Assembly: GCA_013693855.1 (NCBI GenBank)
Contig: CP059261.1
Location: forward strand, 2,704,050 to 2,709,651
Length of the DNA stretch: 5,602 nucleotides
Direction of reading: 5' to 3'
DNA from: Micropruina sp.
GTDB taxonomy: Bacteria > Actinomycetota > Actinomycetes > Propionibacteriales > Propionibacteriaceae
The notes under the pieces were generated by a model. That model made no database searches. It saw nothing but the letters and a program-made list of their open reading frames with translations, and had not been told where the DNA came from. The translations under genes and the position numbers were made by a program. Positions 1 through 5,602 of the stretch are shown one piece after another; position 1 is the stretch's first letter, and each line of letters begins with the position of its first letter.

Positions 1-336
1 CCCCTGGCCGGCAACACCATCGGCACCGACCGGATGTTCCTCGCCCGGGACATGCCGACGCTGGAGGCCCACGTCCACTACCGCAACGTGGATGTGTCCA
101 GCATCAAGGAGCTGGCTCGCCGCTGGTTCCCGCGCGCCTACTACAACACCCCCGCCAAGAGCGGCAACCACCGGGCGCTGGCGGACATCCGCGAGTCGAT
201 CGAGGAACTGCGGTACTACCGCGAGGCCGTCTTCGTCGCCCCGCCCGGACTCAGCACCGACGGACTGCGGACGATCGCGGCGAAACATCAGGGTGCGCTG
301 AGCCGTCCGTCCGAACCGGACGAGCCCGAGGACTGA
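1..336 (+). CDS. orn: Oligoribonuclease, 3' part (5' end outside window)
   Basis: C-terminal 111 residues of Orn, the DEDDh-family 3'-5' exonuclease that degrades 2-5 nt RNA fragments to mononucleotides in the cytoplasm, finishing mRNA turnover. The reading frame is open from base 1 and stops with TGA at 334-336. The fragment carries the third acidic residue in the [12 protein letters not shown] block (Asp at local residue 31), then the [13 protein letters not shown] block with the catalytic His (local 57) and the last Asp (local 62), followed by the typical EELRYYR helix. The first two acidic residues (DxE) must lie upstream of the window. After the conserved part comes a short tail ending in an acidic stretch (PSEPDEPED), longer than in proteobacterial Orn. 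This is a chromosomal housekeeping gene with no sign of damage. It is followed by tRNA-His on the same strand, 168 bp further on. Confidence 0.95.
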   Translation, partial: PLAGNTIGTDRMFLARDMPTLEAHVHYRNVDVSSIKELARRWFPRAYYNTPAKSGNHRALADIRESIEELRYYREAVFVAPPGLSTDGLRTIAAKHQGALSRPSEPDEPED

Positions 337-338
337 CC

Positions 339-371
339 CTCGTTTCCCGGCGGTCGGCCCCGCCGGTCGAG
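339..371 (+). terminator. Possible hairpin terminator after orn
   Basis: A GC-rich inverted repeat begins 3-11 bases after the orn stop. CCGGCGG at 347-353 pairs perfectly with CCGCCGG at 360-366 around a 6-base loop, and CTCG at 339-342 can pair with CGAG at 368-371 outside an internal loop. There is no T-tract after it. Tail-less hairpins are often proposed as actinobacterial terminators, but GC-rich DNA forms such stems by chance, so this is tentative. Confidence 0.35.
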
Positions 372-440
372 CTGTCAAGACGACCAGGCGCTTGGGCCTG
401 TCGGGACCCCGGGAGCGCCGCGCGCCCTCCGTCCGCGATT

Positions 441-469
441 TCCCGGCGGCCGCGCGACTGCGGTAGTCT
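441..469 (+). promoter_or_regulatory. Possible tRNA-His promoter
   Basis: TAGTCT at 464-469 matches the TANNNT form of actinobacterial -10 boxes. A poor -35 match (TTCCCG at 440-445 or TCCCGG at 441-446) lies 17-18 bp upstream. Transcription would start near 475-477, leaving a leader of about 28 bases before the mature tRNA at 505, which includes a short TGCGC/GCGCA stem at about 489-502. The -35 is weak, so the call rests mainly on the -10 and its position. Confidence 0.35.
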
Positions 470-504
470 GATCCTCGCAATTCGTGCCTGCGCACGAGCG
501 CATG

Positions 505-580
505 GTGGGTATAGCTCAGTTGGTAGAGCGTCTGGTTGTGGTCCAGGATGTCGCGGGTTCGAGTCCCGTTACTCACCCCA
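505..580 (+). tRNA. tRNA-His (anticodon GTG)
   Basis: A full cloverleaf can be drawn. The acceptor stem GTGGGTA (505-511) pairs with TACTCAC (570-576) with one G-T pair. The D stem is GCTC/GAGC (514-517 and 526-529). The anticodon stem TCTGG/CCAGG (531-535 and 543-547) encloses the loop TTGTGGT, which places GTG at 538-540. A TTCGAGT T-loop follows on a GGG/CCC stem. The discriminator is C577, and CCA is encoded at 578-580. G504 just upstream would supply the G-1 that pairs with C73, the identity element particular to tRNA-His. Adding that base makes the mature 5' end 504. The gene decodes CAC/CAU. Its 3' half is a typical target for integrating elements. Confidence 0.97.
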
Positions 581-584
581 CTTC

Positions 585-623
585 AAACCCGTTCTGACTA
601 GGACAAATAGTCAGGGCGGGTTT
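585..623 (+). terminator. Rho-independent-like terminator of tRNA-His
   Basis: Five bases after the CCA end there is a 15-bp stem. AAACCCG (585-591) pairs with CGGGTTT (617-623), TT with GG as two wobble pairs, and CTGACT (594-599) with AGTCAG (609-614), around a 9-base A-rich loop. The right arm ends in TTT and is followed by CTTC, a modest T-rich tail. Its strength and position fit a terminator for the tRNA transcript. It also insulates the toxin-antitoxin operon downstream. Confidence 0.8.
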
Positions 624-628
624 CTTCA

Positions 629-684
629 TGCAACATTCGTGCAACAGGCTCGCTCCTTCCAAAACTAGAACGAAGTGCTAGAAT
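629..684 (+). promoter_or_regulatory. Toxin-antitoxin promoter/operator region
   Basis: TAGAAT at 679-684 is a good actinobacterial -10 box. The -35 region is weak (TTCCAA at 657-662, 16 bp spacing). A start point 7 bases after the -10 would fall on the GTG at 692, so the mRNA would be leaderless, a common arrangement in actinobacteria. Two short direct repeats flank the core promoter: TGCAAC at 629-634 and 640-645 (period 11 bp), and CTAGAA at 665-670 and 678-683 (period 13 bp). Type II antitoxins of this class usually autoregulate by binding repeats that overlap their promoter, so these are candidate operators. The function of the repeats is inferred. Confidence 0.4.
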
Positions 685-691
685 CGTGGTC

Positions 692-975
692 GTGACGTCG
701 ATCACGCTCACCGAGCTGAACCAGAATCCCTCCCGCGCAACGCGACTCGCGGACCACGGCGAGGTCATCGTGATGCGCCGCGGCCACGCCGCGTACCGCA
801 TCACCAAGATCGAGAGTTCCGGCGATCCGCTCGACGAGTTGGTGGCCACCGGGCTTGCCCGACCGTCCCGTAGCACTGCTTCCCGGGCGGCTCGGCGCTT
901 CCCACTATCGCCACCGGCATAGACCTCGGGGCTGCGCTCGACGCCGAACGGGCCAGGTTCGATGGCCTCATCTGA
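692..975 (+). pseudogene. Phd/YefM-like antitoxin, broken by one frameshift
   Basis: Antitoxin of a type II toxin-antitoxin operon. The family binds its own promoter through the N-terminal domain and covers the toxin with the C-terminal tail. The N-terminal part reads TSITLTELNQNPSR, then a GEVIVMRRGHAAYRI strand pair, the classic Phd fold. As sequenced, the frame runs off into a basic non-homologous tail and stops at TAG 920-922 (76 residues). From 874 to 975 a second frame encodes IDLGAALDAERARFDGLI and stop, the tail expected for this family. Adding one C to the CCC run at 882-884 joins both into a 94-residue protein, normal for the family. The restored stop overlaps the toxin start by 14 bases, as is typical of such operons. 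GTG 692 was preferred over GTG 686 because 686 directly abuts the -10 box. The break may be a sequencing error rather than a real lesion, because the neighbouring toxin is intact. Confidence 0.85.
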
Positions 976-1396
976 GCGCACCTGGTTCGTCGACTCGTCG
1001 GTGCTGCTGCGAGCGATCGCAGACAGGTCCGCTGCGGCCCGGGAGTGGTTCGAATCCGCCTATGCCGCCGGTGACAGGTTCGTCGGCTCACGCATGCTCG
1101 AACTGGAGGTGCTGCGGGTCGTCAAGAACGCCGCGCTGTCAACCGACGTCGCCAACGAGTACCTGGACGAGTTCGCTCTGATCGCCGTCGGGGACGACCT
1201 GATCGACGAAGCCATCGCGCTCGATCCCGTGCTCGGCGGGGCCGACTCGGTGCACATCGCCTCGGCGCTGCGGCTCGGCGCAGACAGGGTCACGATCGTC
1301 ACCCATGACGCCCAGACGGCCAGGGCCGCCGTCAGCCTTGGGTTCGAGGTGCTCGACCCCGTGACCGACGATCCCGGCCGACCGGCATTCGTTTAG
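962..1396 (+). CDS. PIN-domain ribonuclease toxin (VapC-like)
   Basis: Complete 144-residue toxin of the operon. PIN toxins are Mg2+-dependent endoribonucleases that cut tRNA or rRNA and stop translation when the antitoxin is lost. The four acidic active-site positions are visible: Asp11 in WFVDSSVLL, Glu49 in LELEVLRVV (Glu47 is the alternative), Asp95 in GGADSVHIASAL, and Asp116 in VTHDAQTA. The C-terminus AVSLGFEVLDP is also typical. Length is normal. ATG 962 overlaps the restored antitoxin stop at 973-975, so translation is probably coupled; a weak AGG at about 952-954 is the only Shine-Dalgarno match. No frame break is present and the catalytic set is complete, so the toxin looks active. 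It converges on the relaxase gene, with only 27 bp between the stops. Confidence 0.92.
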   Translation: MASSERTWFVDSSVLLRAIADRSAAAREWFESAYAAGDRFVGSRMLELEVLRVVKNAALSTDVANEYLDEFALIAVGDDLIDEAIALDPVLGGADSVHIASALRLGADRVTIVTHDAQTARAAVSLGFEVLDPVTDDPGRPAFV

Positions 1397-1417
1397 CAGC
1401 CACGGTTCGGCCCTGCT
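1395..1417. terminator. Weak stem between convergent genes
   Basis: AGCAG (1395-1399) and CTGCT (1413-1417) form a short inverted repeat, with possible extra CC/GG pairing inside, in the 27-bp gap between the toxin stop and the relaxase stop. It overlaps the toxin stop codon. Its position suits a shared bidirectional terminator, but the stem is short, has no T-tract, and may be chance. Confidence 0.2.
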
Positions 1418-1423
1418 TGGTCA

Positions 1424-4400
1424 CTACCAGCCGGGGGTGATGCCGCGGTCGGGTCGGTGATGGTGTTCGTCTTCGGGCCGGACGCGGTGCGTTGTGGGTT
1501 CGATGCGTTCGTAGTACTGCGAGGCTCGTGCTGCGGCAGCTTCGCGCTGGGTGAGCCAGTCGAGGCGTTCCTGAGGGCTGGCCGCTCCCAGGTCGGCGGC
1601 CAGTTTCGCGCGCTCGCTGCTGCTTTCGCGCAGGTCGGCCGCGGCGCGCTGGAGGCGGTCCTGAGCGTGCTCGGGCTGGTCGGCCCGGACGGCCCGTTCC
1701 AGCTCGTGGGCGTAACGGTCGATCCAGTTCGGGTGGAGGTTGCCGAGCGTGGCGAGAATCTTGTCTCGGGCTTGGGCACGGATGTTGTCGGCGTCCCGGT
1801 TGGCGACGTTGATGCGGTACCGCCAGATGCCGGCCCGGGCGTGGGCGATCCGTTCGACGGCCTGCGGGGCCGTGTCGAGCCCACGATCCTGACCCCAGGT
1901 CTTCTGGAACGCGCGTTCCGCGTCCTGGGCGGTCTGGCGGGCATCCGCTGCGTCGCGGCGGGCCTGGCCCCGGCGCAGCAGCCCGGTGTGCTCGGCGGCG
2001 TGCTCGAGGTCTCCTGCGGTGCGGCGGAACTCGTCGACGTGGGCGACCGCCCGGCCCAGCCCGGCACGATCATCGGCCAGCTGCGCGGTCCGGGCGGCGT
2101 CGAACTCGGCCACCTTCTGGTCGATCCCGGCGAGCTGGGTTGCGTACCGGGCGGCGACTGCGGCCGCTCTCTCCAGCAGGCTCGCGGCGGCGGCCTCCGC
2201 TCGGCGGTCTCGGCCTGCTCGGCGGCGATCTGGGCGACCCGGGCGAGTCGCTCCGGATTCGGCACAGGCACCGGCTCGGGTTGGGTTGGCTGCTCGGGCT
2301 GGATGGGCGGGACGTGGACGCTGTGCAGGTCGACGAGGTCGCCCATGCGTTCGCGGTCGGCGGCGGCGAGGAGGTCGGCGGATCGCCAGCCGGTGTCGGC
2401 GCCGGGCTGGCCGAGCATGTCCTCGATCTGCCGACGGGCCAGGTCGCGGTCGGCATTCTCGGCGACGAGCGCGGTCTGGTTGGTGTATCGGCCGCGGGTG
2501 GCGCCGACATAGAACCCGGGCCGGTCGGTGCCCTCGTCGACCAGCTGGATCGCCTCGTCGACCGTGAGTCCCTGCGCCCCGTACCCGGTCACGGCATAGG
2601 CCAGCTGTACATGTTGGCGGGCCGCCTGCGGGTCCAGGTGGACTGTCCGGGTGCCATCGAGGCTGACCAGCCGCACTCCCCGTCGGCGTCGATGTTGCGG
2701 ACGCGCCAGCGTTCCCGGTTGGCGTAGCGACTGCCGTCCGTCCCGGCCGCGTTGACGCGGGTGGCGACCAGGTCCCCGGCACGGATCGTCTCTGACTCCC
2801 ACCGTCCAGACAACGGTGTGGTGGTGACCTGCCTGCCGGTCGTGATGGTTCCTGCCGCGACCAGCTGGTCGCGGATCAGCCCGTTCAGCAACTGCGCCTG
2901 CTCGTTCGTGCCCGCGATCACCAGACCCGTGCCGGCGTGAGCACGCCCTGCCCAGGCGTCCGCGACCACCGCGGCACGCTCGGCGTCCGACCCGTAGACC
3001 AGCGCGGTTTCCATCACCGTCCGGGCGGCCTGTTCGGGATCGGCCCCGGTCCGCAACGCGACGCTGTGTGCGGCATAGGCCGTGTCCTTCTCGCCGGTGC
3101 GGAGCCGGAACCTGTGCACGTCGTTGGCGTCATCCAGCAACCAGACCCGTCCCGGATCAGCGGCTTGTTTGGCCATGTCCATGACTCCGCCTACCCCGAC
3201 CGCGCCGAACTGGTACGAGTCACCCTGCACCCGCACGTGCCAGCCGTGCGCGTTCGCGGTCGTCACCAACGCTCGGGCGCTGTCTTGGCTGACCATGCCC
3301 GCCTCATCGACCACCAGCCACCCACCGGCCGGTAGCACGTCGGCCGGCGACGTGGTCTCGACCCATTCCCAGGCGCCCGGGACGTTCCGGTCCCAGCCGT
3401 GCCGCAACAGGAATCGGTCGATCGTCGAAGCCTCCACCCCAGAAACCTGGCTGGCGGCAACGTTCGCCGCGGCACCGGTCGGCGCCACCACCAACACCCG
3501 CCGGCCCGCACCGCTCGCAGCAGCGACATGCTCGGCCAGGCTGCCGGTCTTCCCCGCCCCCGCCGCACCCTCAACTACTGACAGCCGGTCCGCCGAGGCG
3601 AGCGCGGCCAGCCCTGCCCGCAACTCGTTCTCCCGCTCGACCACCCCGACCGACGTGAACCACTTCACCGCCGCCGACGGGGTTCCCGCAGCCACCCCCG
3701 GCAGCAGCTGCGATAATGCCAGCGCGCGGGCCGCGACATCGACTGCGGCTTCATCCATGGCCACCGGGTCACCGCTGACCCGGGCCTCAACGGCCAGGAT
3801 CGCGGCCGCTTCCAGATCGGCCCGCGACCACGCCGACCGCTTCAAGCCCTGCGCCTCCACGATCTCCACTGCGACCGCGTCGCGATCCAGCCGGGCCACA
3901 CCCACGCGACCATCCAGCGGGACCAACGTCGGCTCCGGCAGCACGATGTGGTGCTCGGCCATCACCTCGCGGATACGGGCCGCCCACACCGCCAACTCGT
4001 CGTCCAGCACCCCCGCCTCGGCCTTATACGGCCGCTGCTGCTCCACGCCTGCACGTCCCACAACCGGGCTAGGCGCGCGGTGGGCTCCTTGCCGGGGTGC
4101 TCGGTGCGCCACTCGGCCTCAATCCGGGCCAGGTTCCGCTCCAGTTGCGCTGATCGGCGGCTCATCGCCTCAACCACCGGCCGCAGCAACCTGATCTGAC
4201 CCTGCTCGTCTACCCGGTACCCCAGCCGCTCCACCACCGGCCTCAGCTCGCGGAGCTGCTCGCGCTGGAAGATCGCCTGGACCGCGACGTTCAGATTCCG
4301 CGCCCCCAGCGTGTCCAACGCCCGCCACCTCCATGCCGCCCACACGCGGGCCGAGATCTCCATGTGCCGGTGGAAATGCGGGTCACCGGCCCGGGACGAG

Positions 4401-4868
4401 AAATGCTGCACCGAGGCAATCTCGATCCGCTCCACCGGCACCCGCACCACCCGGCCGGCTTGCTTCACCTGCACCGTCCCGTTCTCCCGCAAATACCGCA
4501 GCACGGCCCGCTCGCCGTTCACTTGGCCCCGCAGTAGCGCCGCGCGCACGCCGGGTCGAGCACGGCGAGGATGCTCCACTCTTTCGGCCCGTTCACGAGG
4601 AAGTCGACCGCCGCGACATGCTCCGGCTCCACCTGCTGCGCCCAACGCGACTCCCCGTGTCCGGGTCGCAGCCCGCCAGGAAACGCCCGAACTGGTCGGC
4701 GCCCAGCTCCCGCTCTACGAGCCGGCCGTCGGCGCCGATCCCGCGCCACGTCACCAGCGCGTGACCGTGCTCCGACAGGTATTCATCGGCACGCGAATGA
4801 CCACACGTCGACAGGTAACGCACCATGCCGGCAGCCCCCGCCGCTCGCACGATCCCCATCGCAGTCAT
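1424..4868 (-). pseudogene. mobF: MobF-type conjugative relaxase-helicase (TrwC/TraI-like), five frameshifts
   Basis: Starts conjugative transfer: the N-terminal HUH transesterase nicks oriT and stays bound to the strand, and the helicase unwinds the plasmid. Six minus-strand segments join, with one base restored near 4653-4656, 4551-4555, 4043, 2676-2681 and 2197, into about 1149 residues. TrwC domain: tyrosines 18 and 30 in MVRYLST and ADEYLSEHG, and a metal triad His156, His167, His169 in QHFSSRAGDPHFHRHM, with the same 11 and 2 spacing as TrwC. SF1B helicase: Walker A GAAGAGKT (435-442), Walker B LVVDEAG with Asp522-Glu523, motif III GDSYQF (550-555), motif V GYGAQGLTVDEA around Gln767, and motif VI GATRGR with Arg793. 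From about 860 to the end is a long Ala/Glu/Arg-rich helical, probably coiled-coil, tail. Start ATG 4868 (next ATG 4859) was chosen to match family N-termini; its GAGTGG ribosome site is weak. No coupling protein gene is in view. Whether the breaks are real or sequencing errors is open. Confidence 0.93.
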
Positions 4869-4878
4869 CGCCACTCGA

Positions 4879-4891
4879 CAATGGTACATTG
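4879..4891. repeat. Short palindrome upstream of the relaxase
   Basis: CAATG-GTA-CATTG is a perfect 5+5 bp inverted repeat around a 3-bp centre. It ends 11 bp upstream of the chosen relaxase start, within the likely 5' leader or promoter. It could be an operator for relaxase control or part of an oriT-like region, which in MobF systems often lies beside the relaxase gene. It is short enough to arise by chance. Confidence 0.3.
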
Positions 4892-4899
4892 CGTGCGCT

Positions 4900-5055
4900 T
4901 CAAACGAAGGGGGCAACTGGGATTAGCGTCCGGGGTTCAAGGGGACTCGGCGAGGTACTGCTGGCGTAGCGGTTGGTGGACTGGAGCAGGCGGGGATGGA
5001 GCCGGCTCCGGACGCCCGGGATCATGAGGATCGCCCGCACGTCCGCGAGGGCCAC
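4900..5055 (-). CDS. Doubtful small ORF (51 aa) upstream of the relaxase
   Basis: A GTG at 5055 is preceded by a perfect GGAGG (minus strand; 5061-5065) at 5-base spacing, and the frame runs 51 codons to TGA at 4900-4902, 31 bp before the relaxase start. The product begins VALADVRAILMIPGVRSRL, and the rest is rich in Ser, Pro and Arg with no recognisable domain, signal peptide or membrane segment. The ribosome site is the best in this region, and the strand and spacing would fit an operon with the relaxase. The amino-acid make-up, however, looks like translated GC-rich non-coding DNA. I do not recognise it and consider a chance ORF as likely as a gene. Confidence 0.22.
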   Translation of the reverse strand: MALADVRAILMIPGVRSRLHPRLLQSTNRYASSTSPSPLEPRTLIPVAPFV

Positions 5056-5080
5056 CTGGACCTCCTACCGACGGCGCCCA

Positions 5081-5135
5081 ATGTCACTCCCATGCTTGTT
5101 ATGCACGTGATCTTGTCCCGTTTTGGAAGTGACAT
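5081..5135. repeat. Spaced inverted repeat ATGTCACT / AGTGACAT
   Basis: ATGTCACT at 5081-5088 and AGTGACAT at 5128-5135 are perfect inverted copies. The match extends inwards to 11 of 12 bp (ATGTCACTYCCA). The 39-bp centre is AT-richer than its surroundings and includes a CACGTG palindrome (5104-5109) and two CTTGT copies (5095-5099 and 5112-5116). The unit lies about 97 bp before the recombinase start and just upstream of the small ORF on the other strand. It may be a divergent operator, a recombination site for the adjacent recombinase, or a remnant of insertion-sequence ends. I cannot tell which. Confidence 0.4.
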
Positions 5136-5231
5136 GGTGGGGCCAAGTCGAGTTGACATACTCACCCGTTGTCTCCGGCTGGTTTCGATGGTCCCGTCGG
5201 CGTGCCGGTCGGCTGGACGGGAGATGTTGAG

Positions 5232-5602
5232 GTGGTCCTCGGTGTGAACGCGGCTGCGGCTGCGGGGCGGCGGATTGGTGGCGATGATGAGCCGTTGGTG
5301 GCTCGCTATCTGGAGTTCCTGGCGGGCCGGTCCCGACCGAACTCGGTGCTGGCTGCCGGCTACGACCTGAGGGTGTTCTTCGCGGTGGCGGCCAAGCCGG
5401 CGGCCGAGGTGACCCCTGCTGATGTGCTCGGCTTCATCACTGCTCAGCGGACGGGCCGTTCGGCGGCTGGCCCGGTGAGCTTGGCCGATGCCGAACTGGT
5501 GGGCGTGTCAGCGTCGACGGTGGCCAGGCGGTTATCGACCGTGTCGGGCTTCTTCGCGTTCTTGCAGGTCCGGGGTGACGTTGCCGCGAATCCGGTGCCG
5601 CG
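5232..5602 (+). CDS. Tyrosine recombinase, N-terminal part (runs off the window)
   Basis: The first 123 residues of a site-specific tyrosine recombinase (XerC/XerD-like or mobile-element integrase), an enzyme that breaks and rejoins DNA at core sites through a phosphotyrosine link. What is visible is the SAM-like core-binding domain: a first helix EPLVARYLEFLAGRSRPNSV, the conserved TYxxDLxxFF-type block here as LAAGYDLRVFFAVAA, a VTPADVLGFITAQ helix, and the STVARRLSTVSGFFAFL helix ending at NPVPR. The catalytic domain (R-K-H-R-H-Y) lies beyond 5602 and cannot be judged. GTG 5232 is chosen because GGGAG at 5219-5223 sits 8 bases upstream; the frame is open back to 5157, so GTG 5202 is an alternative. 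It runs away from the relaxase, and no excisionase-like gene is seen beside it. It could belong to the same integrated element or to a separate mobile element. Confidence 0.85.
   Translation, partial: MVLGVNAAAAAGRRIGGDDEPLVARYLEFLAGRSRPNSVLAAGYDLRVFFAVAAKPAAEVTPADVLGFITAQRTGRSAAGPVSLADAELVGVSASTVARRLSTVSGFFAFLQVRGDVAANPVP

Larger units (their letters stand above)
4869..5231. other. Intergenic region between relaxase and recombinase
   Basis: This 363-bp stretch separates the divergent relaxase and recombinase genes. It contains a palindrome just upstream of the relaxase (4879-4891), a doubtful minus-strand small ORF (4900-5055), and a spaced inverted repeat (5081-5135) in a part that is poorer in GC than the rest. 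It also contains a perfect TTGACA at 5153-5158 that could serve as a -35 for the recombinase, but I see no convincing -10 about 17 bp further on. No RNA gene is recognisable. No open frame here has convincing protein similarity. Confidence 0.5.

Noticed and set aside
598..981. A 127-codon minus-strand open frame
   Set aside because: It overlaps the terminator and the antitoxin, has no recognisable domain, and lies opposite a clear toxin-antitoxin operon.
1457..2512. A 351-codon plus-strand open frame
   Set aside because: Antisense shadow of the relaxase C-terminal part. The Gly/Val-rich translation lacks motifs, while the minus strand continues the relaxase in a consistent way.
2589..4112. 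Treating the relaxase fragments as separate genes
   Set aside because: Protein similarity runs from one fragment straight into the next across each break, each join needs exactly one base, and none of the inner fragments has its own start context.
3082..4194. A 370-codon plus-strand open frame
   Set aside because: It lies opposite the relaxase helicase domain. The translation is Ser/Thr/Ala/Pro-rich without any domain, as expected for the antisense of GC-rich coding DNA, and the minus strand carries all the helicase motifs.
4996..5247. An 83-codon plus-strand open frame before the recombinase
   Set aside because: No domain and no good ribosome site. It runs across the inverted repeat and ends inside the recombinase start region in another frame.
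1..5602. CRISPR array, riboswitch, rRNA or a new defence system
   Set aside because: No regularly spaced repeats, no recognisable riboswitch core and no unexplained cluster of genes. All sizeable coding parts belong to known families.

Overview
The window is GC-rich, with strong G/C bias at third codon positions. The 3' end of orn (oligoribonuclease), followed by tRNA-His(GTG), points to a high-GC actinomycete. From memory, the orn/tRNA-His order also occurs in mycobacteria and relatives; I could not check this. I cannot assign a genus.

Layout from left to right. Positions 1-336 hold the C-terminal 111 residues of Orn, a core chromosomal gene. Positions 505-580 are a complete tRNA-His with encoded CCA, followed at 585-623 by a strong stem-loop terminator. 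Positions 692-1396 are a type II toxin-antitoxin pair: a Phd/YefM-like antitoxin whose reading frame is broken by one base, and an intact PIN-domain (VapC-like) toxin. Convergent to it, with 27 bp between the stops, positions 4868-1424 (minus strand) carry one long MobF-type conjugative relaxase-helicase of about 1149 residues, split by five frame breaks. Positions 4869-5231 are a mostly non-coding stretch with two inverted repeats and one doubtful small ORF. From 5232 to the window edge is the N-terminal part of a tyrosine recombinase.

The window therefore runs from core chromosome through a tRNA gene into accessory DNA: an addiction module, a relaxase and a recombinase. This fits a partly integrated plasmid or integrative conjugative element at a tRNA locus. 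However, no duplicated tRNA 3' end (att site) was found inside the window, so the element's borders are not established.

The most striking observation is that all six frame breaks (one in the antitoxin, five in the relaxase) have the same polarity. Each is repaired by adding a single base to an existing G or C run, with no nonsense codon elsewhere. That is what homopolymer undercalls in the assembly would look like, so both genes may be intact in the organism. True decay is the alternative. I saw no clearly undescribed system; the families present are recognisable.
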